This document shows, piece after piece, positions 33,915 through 43,300 of a DNA stretch of 64,000 nucleotides. Origin of the DNA: Spirochaetia bacterium (lineage in GTDB: Bacteria > Spirochaetota > Spirochaetia > Treponematales > Treponemataceae); the NCBI GenBank assembly GCA_022768865.1, contig JALELH010000098.1, forward strand, positions 1 to 64,000, read 5' to 3'. The notes below the pieces were generated by a model. The model made no database searches. It was not told where the DNA came from and worked only from the letters and a program-made list of their open reading frames with translations. Each line of letters opens with the position of its first letter. The first letter of the stretch is position 1. A program made the translations under genes and the position numbers.

Positions 33915-35345
33915 ATGGATAAAATAATTCACTTTGAAACTCTGGGCTGCCGTTTAAATCAGGATGAATCTGAGGGGGCAGCCCGCTGTTTTTCTAATGC
34001 CGGTTTTGTTTCTGACATGATTCCTGTTACGGCAAAAACGGAAATATCTGACAGTGTAGTTCTTTCTATTATCAATACATGCACGGTTACAGGCAAGGCG
34101 GAACAGAAGGCAAGAAGAATCATCAGGCTGCTTTTAGAAAAGTTTCCGGCTTCTGTTCTTGTTGTTACAGGCTGCTATGCAGAGCTTGACGGCCCGCTTA
34201 TCAGGCAGATAAACCCGGAGCGCATATGCATTTTATCCGGCACTAAAAAGTTCATGCTTTCAAGGATTGCAGAAGAGGCTGCAGGCGGTGTGCTTGATGC
34301 ACAAAAGAACCTGCTTACGCAAAGCAATGTGCAGGCCTTTATTGATGAATGCAGCAAAAAGGAAGTTTCTGCAACGCTTAATAAGTTTACTTTGTTTACT
34401 CCTGTTTTTGAAAAACATTCCAGGTCTTCCTTAAAGATTCAGGACGGCTGCAACAACAACTGTTCTTTCTGCAGGATTCATCTTGCGCGCGGCAAGTCTG
34501 TTTCACTTGATGTTAAGGATGTGCTTGAGCGTGCCAAAGACCTGGAAGCCCACGGCGCAGTAGAAATTGTCCTGACCGGCGTAAACTTAAGCCAGTATGC
34601 AGGCAGATGTGCTGACGGGGCTTTGCTGTCTTTTGGAGGTCTCTTAAAACTATTGCTTGCCCAGACGCAGAAAGTTAAATACAGGGTTTCAAGTTTTTAC
34701 CCCCAGCATGTTACGGAAGAACTTTGTGCCGTCCTTGCAGATGATCGTGTGCAGCCGTTTTTCCATTTAAGCATTCAGAGCGGCAGCGATGCTATTTTAG
34801 CTAAAATGTGCAGGCCCTATAAGGTTGAACACGTGGAGCGGGCTGTTGAACTTTTGCGCAAATACAAGGCAGGCTGCTTTATTTCCTGCGACATTATTGC
34901 AGGCTTTCCGGGGGAAAGCAAAGAAGATTTTGCCCTTACGGAAGAACTTTGCCGCAAGTGCAGTTTTGCGTGGATACATGCTTTCCCATATTCTGCAAGG
35001 CCGGGAACGGCTGCTAAGGATATGAAAGGGCAGGTTGCAGAAAACATAAAGGCAGAGCGTGTTAAGGTTTTGACTTCTTTTGCACAGGCAGGCAAGATTG
35101 ATTTTATTGGCAATGCTGTGGGCAAGGTTTTTGATGCCATTGTAGAAAACAGCAGATCCATAAGAATGGGCCTTGTGGCGTCTAATGTTTTCCATGCAGT
35201 TACGGACAATTACATTCACGTAGAATTTACGGGCAGCGGCTTTATTGCCCAGGGAACTGTTGTAAAAGTTAAGATTACATCTGCATTGGAAGACAACATC
35301 CGCACGGGCAAGGAAATAGAAGCCCGCGGCGTTCTGGTTTCATGA
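33915..35345 (+). CDS. mtaB: tRNA t6A37 methylthiotransferase MtaB
   Basis: 476 residues from ATG 33915 (an overlapping TTG precedes it). It converts t6A to ms2t6A at position 37 of ANN-decoding tRNAs. The UPF0004 domain starts HFETLGCRLNQDESEG with cluster cysteines continuing in NTCTVTGKAEQKAR and VTGCYAEL. The radical SAM motif is CNNNCSFCRI (CX3CX2C), followed by EIVLTGVNLSQY, SIQSGSD and DIIAGFPGE. A C-terminal TRAM-like region ends the protein. GCRLNQ-E and TGVNL favour MtaB over MiaB. Its stop lies four bases from the convergent OmpA-like gene. Confidence 0.92.
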   Translation: MDKIIHFETLGCRLNQDESEGAARCFSNAGFVSDMIPVTAKTEISDSVVLSIINTCTVTGKAEQKARRIIRLLLEKFPASVLVVTGCYAELDGPLIRQINPERICILSGTKKFMLSRIAEEAAGGVLDAQKNLLTQSNVQAFIDECSKKEVSATLNKFTLFTPVFEKHSRSSLKIQDGCNNNCSFCRIHLARGKSVSLDVKDVLERAKDLEAHGAVEIVLTGVNLSQYAGRCADGALLSFGGLLKLLLAQTQKVKYRVSSFYPQHVTEELCAVLADDRVQPFFHLSIQSGSDAILAKMCRPYKVEHVERAVELLRKYKAGCFISCDIIAGFPGESKEDFALTEELCRKCSFAWIHAFPYSARPGTAAKDMKGQVAENIKAERVKVLTSFAQAGKIDFIGNAVGKVFDAIVENSRSIRMGLVASNVFHAVTDNYIHVEFTGSGFIAQGTVVKVKITSALEDNIRTGKEIEARGVLVS

Positions 35346-35349
35346 TAGA

Positions 35350-36585
35350 CTAGCGGTCCATGATGGTGATTTCTACGCGGCGGTTTTTGGCTTTGCCGGC
35401 CTCCGTTGTGTTGGGCGCAACGGGTTTTTCAGCACCGAAGCCCTGAGTAAATATATGATACTGGTCACGCACGTTTAATCCGACTAAATATTCTGCAACG
35501 GCACCGGCACGTTCTTCTGATAATACCTGGCGCATTCTTTCTGTGCCTGCAAGGGCAGTGTGGCCTGTAACAAGAATGTCGTTGTCCGGCAGTGATGCTA
35601 AAATCTCTGCAATCTTGTTAAGCTTTGCTTTTTCACTTTCCATAAGGGTTGCGCTGTCCGGCTGAAACTTTATGTCTTCAAGGGATATGGTAAGTCCCTT
35701 TTCTCCGTTTTTTACGGTTACGTTTTCAAGGCCGTATTCATTGATTTTGTTCTGAACCGTTGCCAGGTTTTCTTCTGTGTTTGTTCTTTTAAAGTCCGTA
35801 ATTTCTGCCTTTGCGCTGCCTGAAAATTCGTAAAGGTTGCCTAGGGAACTTTCTATAAGAATGCGGAAGTTTTCCGTGTAATGGTCTATGGCACCTTTTT
35901 CTGCATCCCAGTAAATAAGTTCATCGCTGAATCCTTTTGTGCCTAAAATGTATTCGTCATTCTGCATTCCTTTTACGGATGGGGTCTGCATTTCCATTCT
36001 GTAGCGCACGTTGATTACGTGGAGCCCTGTAAGTTTATCTATGCCAAGGTATGTGTATTCTGCCACAAAGGGAACTTTGTATGGTTTCTGTATGTTAAAC
36101 TGGCGGCGCAGATCGTGGGCTTCGTGGCCTTCTTCCTTCCATTTTTCCCCCGGTGCAACTTCTTTGTCCGGGAATACAGGCACGTTGCGCACTGTGGGCA
36201 TAAAGTACTGGTCAGAAATTGTATAGATGCCGCGGGAGCTTCTTGTAAAAATGCTTGCGTAGTCTTCCCCATAGGTGAACTTTGCGCCTGTCCTTGAGCC
36301 AGTGGAATCTTCCGTTGTCATGAATACGCAGTTGTGTACTCCGCTGCCGTCTGGCGTTACGTCCGTTACTTCTGCCGTAACTCTGTTTATGATTATGGAA
36401 TGGTGGTTTGGCAGGTGGTTTACAAATATGTCTTCGTCTACTGTAGAAAGGATTCTGTACATGTCTCCTTTTTTGTATTTGAAGGTAAACTTTATGGCTC
36501 CGCCATTGGTTATATAGTCCTGGGCAAAAGTGCAGAAAGACAAGGTTAAGAATATGGAAAAGAAAAGACGCTTTAAGTTTTTCAT
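35350..36585 (-). CDS. OmpA-family outer-membrane/peptidoglycan-linking protein
   Basis: 411 residues with a signal peptide (about 1-21). The N-terminal 270 residues are an unrecognised beta-rich domain. The C-terminal OmpA domain (about 300-411) has LEDIKFQPDSATLMESEKAKL, ILVTGHTALAGTERMRQVLSEERA, GFGAEKPVAPN and KNRRVEI, with the Asp and Arg that bind diaminopimelate-containing peptidoglycan. It probably anchors an envelope structure to the cell wall. It is divergent from the nuclease-like gene at 36635. Confidence 0.88.
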   Translation of the reverse strand: MKNLKRLFFSIFLTLSFCTFAQDYITNGGAIKFTFKYKKGDMYRILSTVDEDIFVNHLPNHHSIIINRVTAEVTDVTPDGSGVHNCVFMTTEDSTGSRTGAKFTYGEDYASIFTRSSRGIYTISDQYFMPTVRNVPVFPDKEVAPGEKWKEEGHEAHDLRRQFNIQKPYKVPFVAEYTYLGIDKLTGLHVINVRYRMEMQTPSVKGMQNDEYILGTKGFSDELIYWDAEKGAIDHYTENFRILIESSLGNLYEFSGSAKAEITDFKRTNTEENLATVQNKINEYGLENVTVKNGEKGLTISLEDIKFQPDSATLMESEKAKLNKIAEILASLPDNDILVTGHTALAGTERMRQVLSEERAGAVAEYLVGLNVRDQYHIFTQGFGAEKPVAPNTTEAGKAKNRRVEITIMDR

Positions 36586-36634
36586 AGACGCTCCAAAATA
36601 TACAAATATTCTTTATGCTGATATATTATAACCC

Positions 36635-37048
36635 ATGAACGATATTTTTAGAATAAACAATGTAAAGTCTATATGCATGCTTGTCCTGATTTTTGCAGCG
36701 GGCTTTTTTCTTGGACGTCTGATTCAGTTTGTTAAAGGCAGGGCGGCCATAAAACAGAACAGAAAGGATGCCATTAAAAAAAGCCGTGCCGTAATAGGCG
36801 GTCAGGTGGCAGAACAGATTGCACCTTTTTTGCCGGGCTTTCCGTGCAACCCGGGAGACGTAAGTTTTCTAGGCAAGCCTGTGGATTTTGTTGCTTTCTG
36901 CGGTCTGGCAGAAAAAGATAAAATAGAAGAAGTTGTTTTTATAGAAGTTAAGACGGGCCAGAGCAAACTTAACGGACACGAAAAGCAGCTTAAGGATGCA
37001 GTAAAGAATGGCCGTGTCCGTTATGTTGAATATTGTCCTGAACTTTAG
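36635..37048 (+). CDS. Membrane-anchored Holliday-junction-resolvase-like nuclease
   Basis: 137 residues. An N-terminal transmembrane segment (about 12-30) is followed by a conserved core, VDFVAFCGLAEKDKIEEVVFIEVKTGQSKLN plus RVRYVEY, which matches the Endonuc_Holl family (PF10107). The Asp and the EVK pair fit a PD-(D/E)XK active site. The family's real substrate is not established. The last four bases overlap the convergent GGDEF-EAL gene. Confidence 0.78.
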   Translation: MNDIFRINNVKSICMLVLIFAAGFFLGRLIQFVKGRAAIKQNRKDAIKKSRAVIGGQVAEQIAPFLPGFPCNPGDVSFLGKPVDFVAFCGLAEKDKIEEVVFIEVKTGQSKLNGHEKQLKDAVKNGRVRYVEYCPEL

Positions 37049-38814
37049 GAATTGTTTATTGTAAGGATGGCACTAAGGTCACCGGCAAGAAGCCTGTCGC
37101 AAAGGTTTTTAGGCATTGGCTTGCCGCGTAAAAATCCCTGTATTGTCTTGCAGTTGAACTTCTTTAAGACTTCCAGCTGTTCTTCACGTTCTACGCCTTC
37201 TGCAATTGTATCAAGGCCCATTTTAGAAACTAAAGACAAAATGCCTTCCGTAATGTCTGATTCGTTTACAATGTTCTTTACAAAAGATTTGTCTATCTTT
37301 AGCGTTGTAAGCGGCAGCATCTGAAGGTAGCGCAAAGAAGAATATCCTGTGCCAAAGTCGTCAAGGGAAATGCCTACGCCAAGGTTTTTAACTTCGTTAA
37401 GCTTGTTTATTACGTTTTCAAAGTTTTCTATAAGGACGCCTTCCGTAATTTCTATTTCCAGATGAACAGTATTTATTTTGTAGAATTCAATCTTCTTCTT
37501 GAACTTTGGAAGAAAGTCTTCCTGGCAGAACTGTACCGGAGAAACGTTTACTGACATTATTCCGTTAAAGTTAAAGCGCTGTTCCCATTCTGACAGTGTC
37601 CTTAATGCCGTATCCAAAACCCAGTTGCCAAGGGGAATTACAAGGTGCGTTTCTTCTGCAAGGGGAACAAACTGTTCCGGGCTTATCCAGCCTAAGTCTT
37701 CGTCGTACCATCGTAAGAGGGCTTCAAAGCCGCGGAGTTTTTCTGACTGCGTATAGAACTGCGGCTGGTAGTAAAGCTGGAAGTTTTTTTCTACCATTGC
37801 CTTTGACAGTTTTGTTTCTATATTAAGCTTGCTTAAGAACTTTTCCTGCATCAGGCTCTGGAATGCAGTTATGTTGTTCTTGCCTTTCTTTTTTGCTTCC
37901 AGCCTTGCCATGTCTGCAAACTTAAACAGGTCGTCGTATTTTTCTGAATCGTCAGGGTAAACGGCGATGCCGCCTGAAATGCCTATGCCTTCTGCGTTCA
38001 TAAAGCCAAGGACTTTTTTAGAAATGTTCAGGGCTTCTGCGCGGTCCTTTATGTCTTTTAAAAGCAGGATGAATTCGTCGCCGCCAAAGCGTGCAGGTAT
38101 TGTTTTCTTTGATTCAAACATCCTTAAAATTGTGGCTACCTGCTTTATAAGTTCGTCTCCGGCATTGTGGCCGTGGAAGTCGTTTACATTTTTTAAGTCG
38201 TCTATGTCAAAGAGCAAAAAGCCGAACTTTTCGTCGTTGTTCTTTTTATCCTTGCCTATTTCCTTTAAGGCGGTGTTTATCCATGTTCTGTTGTAAAGGT
38301 CTGTAAGGGAATCGTGGTAGGCACTGAACAGGAGCTGTGTGTTTAGGTTCTGGATGCTCTTTAGCTGGGTGTCCAGGCTGGCACGGTTTTGTGCAAGTTC
38401 TGCGGCAAGGCTTTCCAGTTTCTGGTTCTGCTGTGTAAGTGCGTTTTCGTATTCCTTTGCTTTTGAAATGTCAGAGAATGTTGCGGCAACGGTGTTGTCG
38501 TATACGCAGTTTACGGTAACCTGAAACCATTTTGAAAAGTTATAGGAATAGAATGTTTCCGTTACTGTGGATTTTTGCTCTATGCATTCCAGTGCAATTT
38601 CTTTCCATGCTACTGCAGGCGTAAGGCGTGTTTTAAATTCAGACAGAAGTTCATTTTCTTTCAGCAGGTCTTTTGTAAGCTTTAAGAAACTTTCGTTCAT
38701 GTAGCTGACTTTGAAGTCTACGATTTTACCGTCTGCATTAAGGACGCCGTCTGCAAGAAGAACGGCCGTTGAAAGATTGTTTAATATAATTTTGTAATAT
38801 TCAGTTTTAATCAT
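37045..38814 (-). CDS. PAS-GGDEF-EAL cyclic-di-GMP enzyme
   Basis: 589 residues without membrane segments. A PAS-like domain (about 1-125) and a coiled coil (about 125-160) precede the GGDEF domain (about 165-325) with RFGGDEFILL intact, so diguanylate cyclase activity is possible. The EAL domain (about 340-580) keeps FEALLRW, NVSPVQF, EITEGVLI, LDDFGTGYSSL, KIDKSFV and EGVE, the residues needed for metal binding, so it should hydrolyse c-di-GMP. Which activity dominates cannot be told. A PilZ-type protein gene lies two genes away on the same strand. Confidence 0.9.
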   Translation of the reverse strand: MIKTEYYKIILNNLSTAVLLADGVLNADGKIVDFKVSYMNESFLKLTKDLLKENELLSEFKTRLTPAVAWKEIALECIEQKSTVTETFYSYNFSKWFQVTVNCVYDNTVAATFSDISKAKEYENALTQQNQKLESLAAELAQNRASLDTQLKSIQNLNTQLLFSAYHDSLTDLYNRTWINTALKEIGKDKKNNDEKFGFLLFDIDDLKNVNDFHGHNAGDELIKQVATILRMFESKKTIPARFGGDEFILLLKDIKDRAEALNISKKVLGFMNAEGIGISGGIAVYPDDSEKYDDLFKFADMARLEAKKKGKNNITAFQSLMQEKFLSKLNIETKLSKAMVEKNFQLYYQPQFYTQSEKLRGFEALLRWYDEDLGWISPEQFVPLAEETHLVIPLGNWVLDTALRTLSEWEQRFNFNGIMSVNVSPVQFCQEDFLPKFKKKIEFYKINTVHLEIEITEGVLIENFENVINKLNEVKNLGVGISLDDFGTGYSSLRYLQMLPLTTLKIDKSFVKNIVNESDITEGILSLVSKMGLDTIAEGVEREEQLEVLKKFNCKTIQGFLRGKPMPKNLCDRLLAGDLSAILTINNS

Positions 38815-38854
38815 TTTATACTCTTTACTTTTTTAATTTATTTTAATTCAGGAG

Positions 38855-38893
38855 GAAGAAAATAATGAATGGTTCCCATTCATTATTTTCTTC
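38855..38893. repeat. Perfect 18-bp-stem hairpin with 3-base loop
   Basis: GAAGAAAATAATGAATGG at 38855-38872 is perfectly complementary to 38876-38893, with TTC between. It lies just after the GMP synthase stop and before the GGDEF-EAL gene on the minus strand. No T tract follows on either strand. Confidence 0.9.
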
Positions 38894-38897
38894 TATT

Positions 38898-40781
38898 TTA
38901 CTCCCAACCAAAGGTTGCAGGCGGCTTGTTGGTGCAGTCCAGATAAAGCGAATCAACAAAATCCAGTGCCGCAATTTTATGCACGATGGTATCAAGAAGT
39001 TCCAGCGGCAGCCATGCAAAGCGGGCCGTCATTACGTCTTCTGAAACTACAGGACGCAATACAAAACTTGCCTTACCTGCACTTGTTGCAAAAGGCAAAT
39101 CAATTGTAAGGTGCTGGAAAATCTTTGAATACCAGCCGCTTGCATGGAGTTCCGTTAAGACAATGTTGTCTACTTCACGCAGCTGATCAAGGCGGTCCTT
39201 TGTGCAGTATGCCTTCTGAAGCATCAGGTCTTCATCCTTAACGCCTGGTTTCTGGTAAAGCTTAAGGATTGTCCTGTTAAGGTATTTTGAGCTGTTTGTA
39301 ATTGTGCTAGAAGTTCTTTCTATCTTTTCATGAACTTTAGGAACATGGAAGAATCCCTTTTCGTCCTGTGCAAAAGCAAGGCATGCCGGGAACCTGTAAG
39401 TCCTGAAGTCCCCCTGAACGCCTACAGACTTTACTGGAAGAACAGTCTTTGCAAGAGATTTGCTGCAGTTTTCGCAGAACTCTGTAATTTCAATATTGCT
39501 GAATTCTTCACGTGCTTTTTTAAGTTCTTCCGTATCCTGTGCCGAAAGAACGCCTTCGGAACACAATACGTTGATGGAAAGTCCAGGACCAGGGAATGGA
39601 TGGCGCATTACAAGTTCATCTTCTAAGCCTAAGATTTTGCCTATCTTGCGCACTTCGTCTTTATACAGATCCTTTAATGGTTCTATGATAAGGCCCTGTG
39701 CAATTAACTTCTGGATTCCGTCTACGCGGTTGTGGTGTGTCTTTATGGTGTTGCTGTTTTTTGTTCCGCCAGATTCAATAATATCCGGGTAAAGGGTTCC
39801 CTGTGCAAGCATGTAAGGAACAGGATCCTGATCAAGTTTCTGTTCTGCAACAAATTTGTCTCGCACGGTTATAAAGTTTTCTCCTACTGCCATGCGTTTT
39901 TTCTGCGGGTCCGTTAAGCCCTTTATGGCATTAAGGAAACTTTCGCTTGCATCTGTTGCAACAAAATTAGTAAAGCCGTGTGCCTTATAGGCTTTTGCTA
40001 CATTGGCACTTTCGTTTTTGCGCATAAAGCCGTTGTCTATGTGCAGGCCAAGAACGCGGTCGTTGCCTAAGGCCTTGTTTAAAAGGGCAAAGGCAACTGT
40101 TGAATCAACACCACCGGAAAGGAACAGAAGTACTTTTTTGCCTTCTGCATCTTTCTTTATGTTTTCGATTATATGGTTTAATACGGCGTTTTCGTCCCAG
40201 TTTTTAGGCATCTGGCAGAACCTGGCAAAGTTTTCAAAAATCTTGTTTCCGCAAGGTGTATCCTTTACTTCACAGTGGCACTGAAGTGAAAACCTTTTCT
40301 TTGCAAGGTTCTGTGTTGCAGCGTAAGGGCAGTCTTTTGTGCTGCCTACTGTTTCAAAGCCTTCCCCAAGTTCAAGGACTCCGTCCTGATGGCTCATCCA
40401 TACCTGCTGGCTTGGTTCTATGCCTTCAAAGAGCGGGCATTTAACCTGTGGATTTAAATTAAGTGTGGCAAATCCAAATTCACCGACGTCTGCCATTCCT
40501 ACTTTGCCGTTGTAGCCCAGCTGAACAATGTAGTGCCCGTAGCATAGGCCGAGAATCGGGATTTCAAGTTCAAGGATTTTAGAATTGAATTCAGGAACTT
40601 TTTCATCATATACAGAAGCAGGACCGCCTGAAAAAACAACGCCCTTTGCTCCGTTAAAGGTTTCAAGGTCAGCAGAAGGTAAAGCAATTTCTGAATAGTA
40701 ACCAAGGGCACGGAATCTTTTTGCAATAAGGTGTGCATATTGACTGCCGAAGTCCAGTACTACGATTTTTTCTTTGTTCAT
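38898..40781 (-). CDS. guaA: GMP synthase (glutamine-hydrolysing), long form
   Basis: 627 residues, about 100 longer than the usual bacterial enzyme (around 515-525). It aminates XMP to GMP. The amidotransferase half has LDFGSQYAHLIAKRFR, VFSGGPASVYD, the nucleophile Cys in LGLCYGHYI, and a His-Glu pair in SLQCHCEV where most enzymes have QFHPEV. The ATP-pyrophosphatase half has LFLSGGVDSTVAFALL, LHIDNGFMRKNE, GTLYPDIIESGG, MRHPFPGPGL and the C-terminal dimer region ending TNKPPATFGWE. The extra residues lie in the C-terminal part around SVLCSEGVLSAQD to LAKTVLPVKS (approximate), recalling the inserted dimerisation domain of eukaryotic GMP synthase. A good GGAGG precedes the ATG. Confidence 0.95.
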   Translation of the reverse strand: MNKEKIVVLDFGSQYAHLIAKRFRALGYYSEIALPSADLETFNGAKGVVFSGGPASVYDEKVPEFNSKILELEIPILGLCYGHYIVQLGYNGKVGMADVGEFGFATLNLNPQVKCPLFEGIEPSQQVWMSHQDGVLELGEGFETVGSTKDCPYAATQNLAKKRFSLQCHCEVKDTPCGNKIFENFARFCQMPKNWDENAVLNHIIENIKKDAEGKKVLLFLSGGVDSTVAFALLNKALGNDRVLGLHIDNGFMRKNESANVAKAYKAHGFTNFVATDASESFLNAIKGLTDPQKKRMAVGENFITVRDKFVAEQKLDQDPVPYMLAQGTLYPDIIESGGTKNSNTIKTHHNRVDGIQKLIAQGLIIEPLKDLYKDEVRKIGKILGLEDELVMRHPFPGPGLSINVLCSEGVLSAQDTEELKKAREEFSNIEITEFCENCSKSLAKTVLPVKSVGVQGDFRTYRFPACLAFAQDEKGFFHVPKVHEKIERTSSTITNSSKYLNRTILKLYQKPGVKDEDLMLQKAYCTKDRLDQLREVDNIVLTELHASGWYSKIFQHLTIDLPFATSAGKASFVLRPVVSEDVMTARFAWLPLELLDTIVHKIAALDFVDSLYLDCTNKPPATFGWE

Positions 40782-40852
40782 CTTTCTGTTTCCTCCAGTT
40801 ATTAAATTAGTTAAATTGAGTATTTAGATTAAGAATTGTATGTCATGCTGAA

Positions 40853-41755
40853 TTAAAAGTTGCTTCCCGGAATAGTTGCAAAGGGATTTACTTTAGTCTT
40901 GGTTTTTGTCTTTGTTGCAAGATTATAGTAGTTTAGGACTGCATAGTCTTCGTCGTCTTTTCTTTCCCCGTTAATTGAAGCAAGCATTTTTTCTTCTATT
41001 GTTTTAGAAACATAGGCGCGGATTTCTTCCTTAATTGCCGGTGCTGTAGATGGCAGAAGAAGAAGAATCCACAGAGGTCCTTCTGTTGTCTGCTTTGTTC
41101 CGTAGATTACGGCTTCTACTACAACCTGCTTTGTTCCAAGGCGCATTGTTACATCCTGAAGAAGAAAGTTTTTTACTATAATCTGATTTTCAAGAACAGC
41201 AGGGCAGCGCACGGCCATGCCGATGGAACTTATATCAAGAAGCTTAAGGTGGTGCATTTTAGAACCGTAGTTCCAGAAAAGGGCAGCGTCCTTGTCGTGT
41301 GAAAGGTTTGCACGGACGTATTGCCTTTTGCCTTTTGCATTAAGGTCAAGGACAATTTTCTGAACCTGGTTTATTACGCCTTCAATGCCTTCGTTGAATT
41401 CTATTACTTCATAAGGAAGGTGTGCAAATTTATTAAAGATGTTTATGTCCGACTGTTTTATGCGTTCTGACATTACTACAACCTTTATAGTCTGTAAAAT
41501 GTCTTCGCGGTCAAAGGTACGTACATAATTGAACCATCCAGGCACTGTAAGCTGTGCGTCAAGATTTATAAAAAGTATTGAATCTGGATTTTTTCTTAAA
41601 AGGGGTTTTGCTTCTTTGTAGTTTTCTATGGTGTAAACTTCATATTCCTGTGCCTGAAGTTTCGGAATAATTTCTTTCTTTACAGGATATGCAGGATTCA
41701 GAAAGAAAATCTTTCTTCCAAAAATCTCAAGGTTAGATTCATTCTGCTCTGCCAT
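40853..41755 (-). CDS. PilZ-domain cyclic-di-GMP receptor with REC-like N-terminus
   Basis: 300 residues. The first 130 residues resemble a receiver fold without the phosphorylation site (KIFFLNPAYPVKKEIIPKL, DSILFINLDAQL, IKVVVMSER). The PilZ domain at about 140-260 has both binding motifs, RQYVR (RXXXR) and DISSIGMAV (D/NXSXXG), so c-di-GMP binding is expected. The tail is basic and Thr-rich. Together with the nearby GGDEF-EAL enzyme it suggests local c-di-GMP signalling, perhaps for motility. GGGAG precedes the ATG. Confidence 0.83.
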   Translation of the reverse strand: MAEQNESNLEIFGRKIFFLNPAYPVKKEIIPKLQAQEYEVYTIENYKEAKPLLRKNPDSILFINLDAQLTVPGWFNYVRTFDREDILQTIKVVVMSERIKQSDINIFNKFAHLPYEVIEFNEGIEGVINQVQKIVLDLNAKGKRQYVRANLSHDKDAALFWNYGSKMHHLKLLDISSIGMAVRCPAVLENQIIVKNFLLQDVTMRLGTKQVVVEAVIYGTKQTTEGPLWILLLLPSTAPAIKEEIRAYVSKTIEEKMLASINGERKDDEDYAVLNYYNLATKTKTKTKVNPFATIPGSNF

Positions 41756-41802
41756 TTTCTACTCCCATAGATTGATTTAGTATTGTTCTGAAAAACAGAA
41801 AA

Positions 41803-41833
41803 TGATGACCAAGCTTTATGCTTAATCATCATC
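41803..41833 (-). terminator. Possible terminator after asnS
   Basis: ATGATGA/TCATCAT and AAGC/GCTT form a hairpin of about eleven pairs just downstream of the asnS stop on the minus strand, before the PilZ gene. The T tract is weak. Confidence 0.45.
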
Positions 41834-41851
41834 CTGAAGTTTATTTAAGTT

Positions 41852-43300
41852 TTAGAAATCTGCTAGTTTTGGTGCTCTTGGATAAGGAATTACATCGCGG
41901 ATGTTTTCCATTCCCGTTACGTAGCGGATAAGGCGTTCAAAGCCCATTCCAAAACCAGAGTGTGGAACTGTACCAAACTTGCGCAGGTTAAGGTACCATT
42001 CGTAAACGCTTTCGTCCATTCCGCGGTCTTTGATTGCCTTTAGAAGCTTGTTGTAATCTTCTTCTCGTTCAGAACCGCCGTTAAGTTCTCCAATGCCAGG
42101 AACAAGAACATCAACTGCCTTTACTGTTTTTCCGTCTTCGTTAAGCTTCATATAGAAAGACTTTATTTCTTTAGGGTAGTTGTAAACCATTACAGGCTTT
42201 TTATAAATCTGTTCTGTAAGGAACCTTTCGTGTTCTGTTGCAATGTCACAGCCCCAGTATGGCTTGAATTCAAATTTGTCTGCATGCTTTTCAAGCTGTG
42301 CAATGGCATCCGTGTAGGAAATGCGTTCAAACTTGCTGTTTACAACGTGTTCAAGCTGGGCAATAAGTCCAGGCTGGATTCTCTTGTCAAAGAATTCCAG
42401 GTCTTCACGGCATTTTGTAAGTGCCCAGTTAAGAAGGTATTTTACAAAGTCTTCCTGAAGATCCATGTCGTCTTCAAGATCAAAGAATGCCATTTCCGGT
42501 TCAATCATCCAGAATTCTGCAAGGTGGCGCGGTGTGTTTGAATTTTCTGCACGGAATGTTGGGCCAAATGTGTAAACACGGCTTAATGCAGTTGCTAAAG
42601 TTTCTGCTTCCAGCTGGCCTGAAACTGTAAGGGAAGCTTTCTTGCCAAAGAAGTCCTTGCTGTAGTCAACGATTTTGTGTGCGTCTTCTATCTTCATTCC
42701 GCCCTGACCGGCTTTTACGCCAAGTTCTGCAATCTTTTCAAGGCTCAGTGTTGTTACCTGGAACATTTCTCCTGCACCTTCGCAGTCAGAACATGTGATT
42801 TCCGGAGTGTTGATATACTGGAATCCCCTTTCCTGGAAGAATGAATGAACGGCAAATGCCATCTGGTTTCTTACGCGGAATACGGCACCGAATGTGTTTG
42901 TGCGTGCACGGAGTGTTGCGTTTTCACGCAGGTATTCCATGGACATTTTGTTTTTCTGAAGCGGATATTCTTCCGGATTACATTCGCCTAAAACAGTAAG
43001 TTTTATAAGTGTAACTTCAACAGCCTGTCCTGAAGCAGGGGATGGAATGATGATTCCTTCTGCCTTAATTGAAGTTCCTGTATTTATGCGTTTAAGTTCG
43101 TTTTCAATATTATTTACGTCAGCGTCTTTTGGATTTGATCTGTCAAAAGTAAGCTGAATGTTTGCAAAGCAGCTTCCGTCGTTTACCTGAATGAAAACCA
43201 GATTTTTTGAATCACGTTTTGTCCTTACCCAGCCGCAGACTGTAACGCTGCGTCCGTCTGGTTCAGATGTTAATAAATCTTTAATAAGTGTAGGCTTCAT
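41852..43300 (-). CDS. asnS: Asparaginyl-tRNA synthetase
   Basis: 482 residues. It charges tRNA-Asn, whose gene is also in this window. The OB-fold anticodon-binding domain (about 10-115) includes VTVCGWVRTKRDSKNLVFIQVNDGS. Class II motif 2 appears as TFRAENSNTPRHLAEFWMIEPEMAF, with motif 1 in FQYINTPEITCSDCEGAGEMF, and motif 3 as GFGMGFERLIRYVTG. NTPRHLAEFWMIEPE is typical of AsnRS rather than AspRS. A hairpin follows the stop. Confidence 0.96.
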   Translation of the reverse strand: MKPTLIKDLLTSEPDGRSVTVCGWVRTKRDSKNLVFIQVNDGSCFANIQLTFDRSNPKDADVNNIENELKRINTGTSIKAEGIIIPSPASGQAVEVTLIKLTVLGECNPEEYPLQKNKMSMEYLRENATLRARTNTFGAVFRVRNQMAFAVHSFFQERGFQYINTPEITCSDCEGAGEMFQVTTLSLEKIAELGVKAGQGGMKIEDAHKIVDYSKDFFGKKASLTVSGQLEAETLATALSRVYTFGPTFRAENSNTPRHLAEFWMIEPEMAFFDLEDDMDLQEDFVKYLLNWALTKCREDLEFFDKRIQPGLIAQLEHVVNSKFERISYTDAIAQLEKHADKFEFKPYWGCDIATEHERFLTEQIYKKPVMVYNYPKEIKSFYMKLNEDGKTVKAVDVLVPGIGELNGGSEREEDYNKLLKAIKDRGMDESVYEWYLNLRKFGTVPHSGFGMGFERLIRYVTGMENIRDVIPYPRAPKLADF

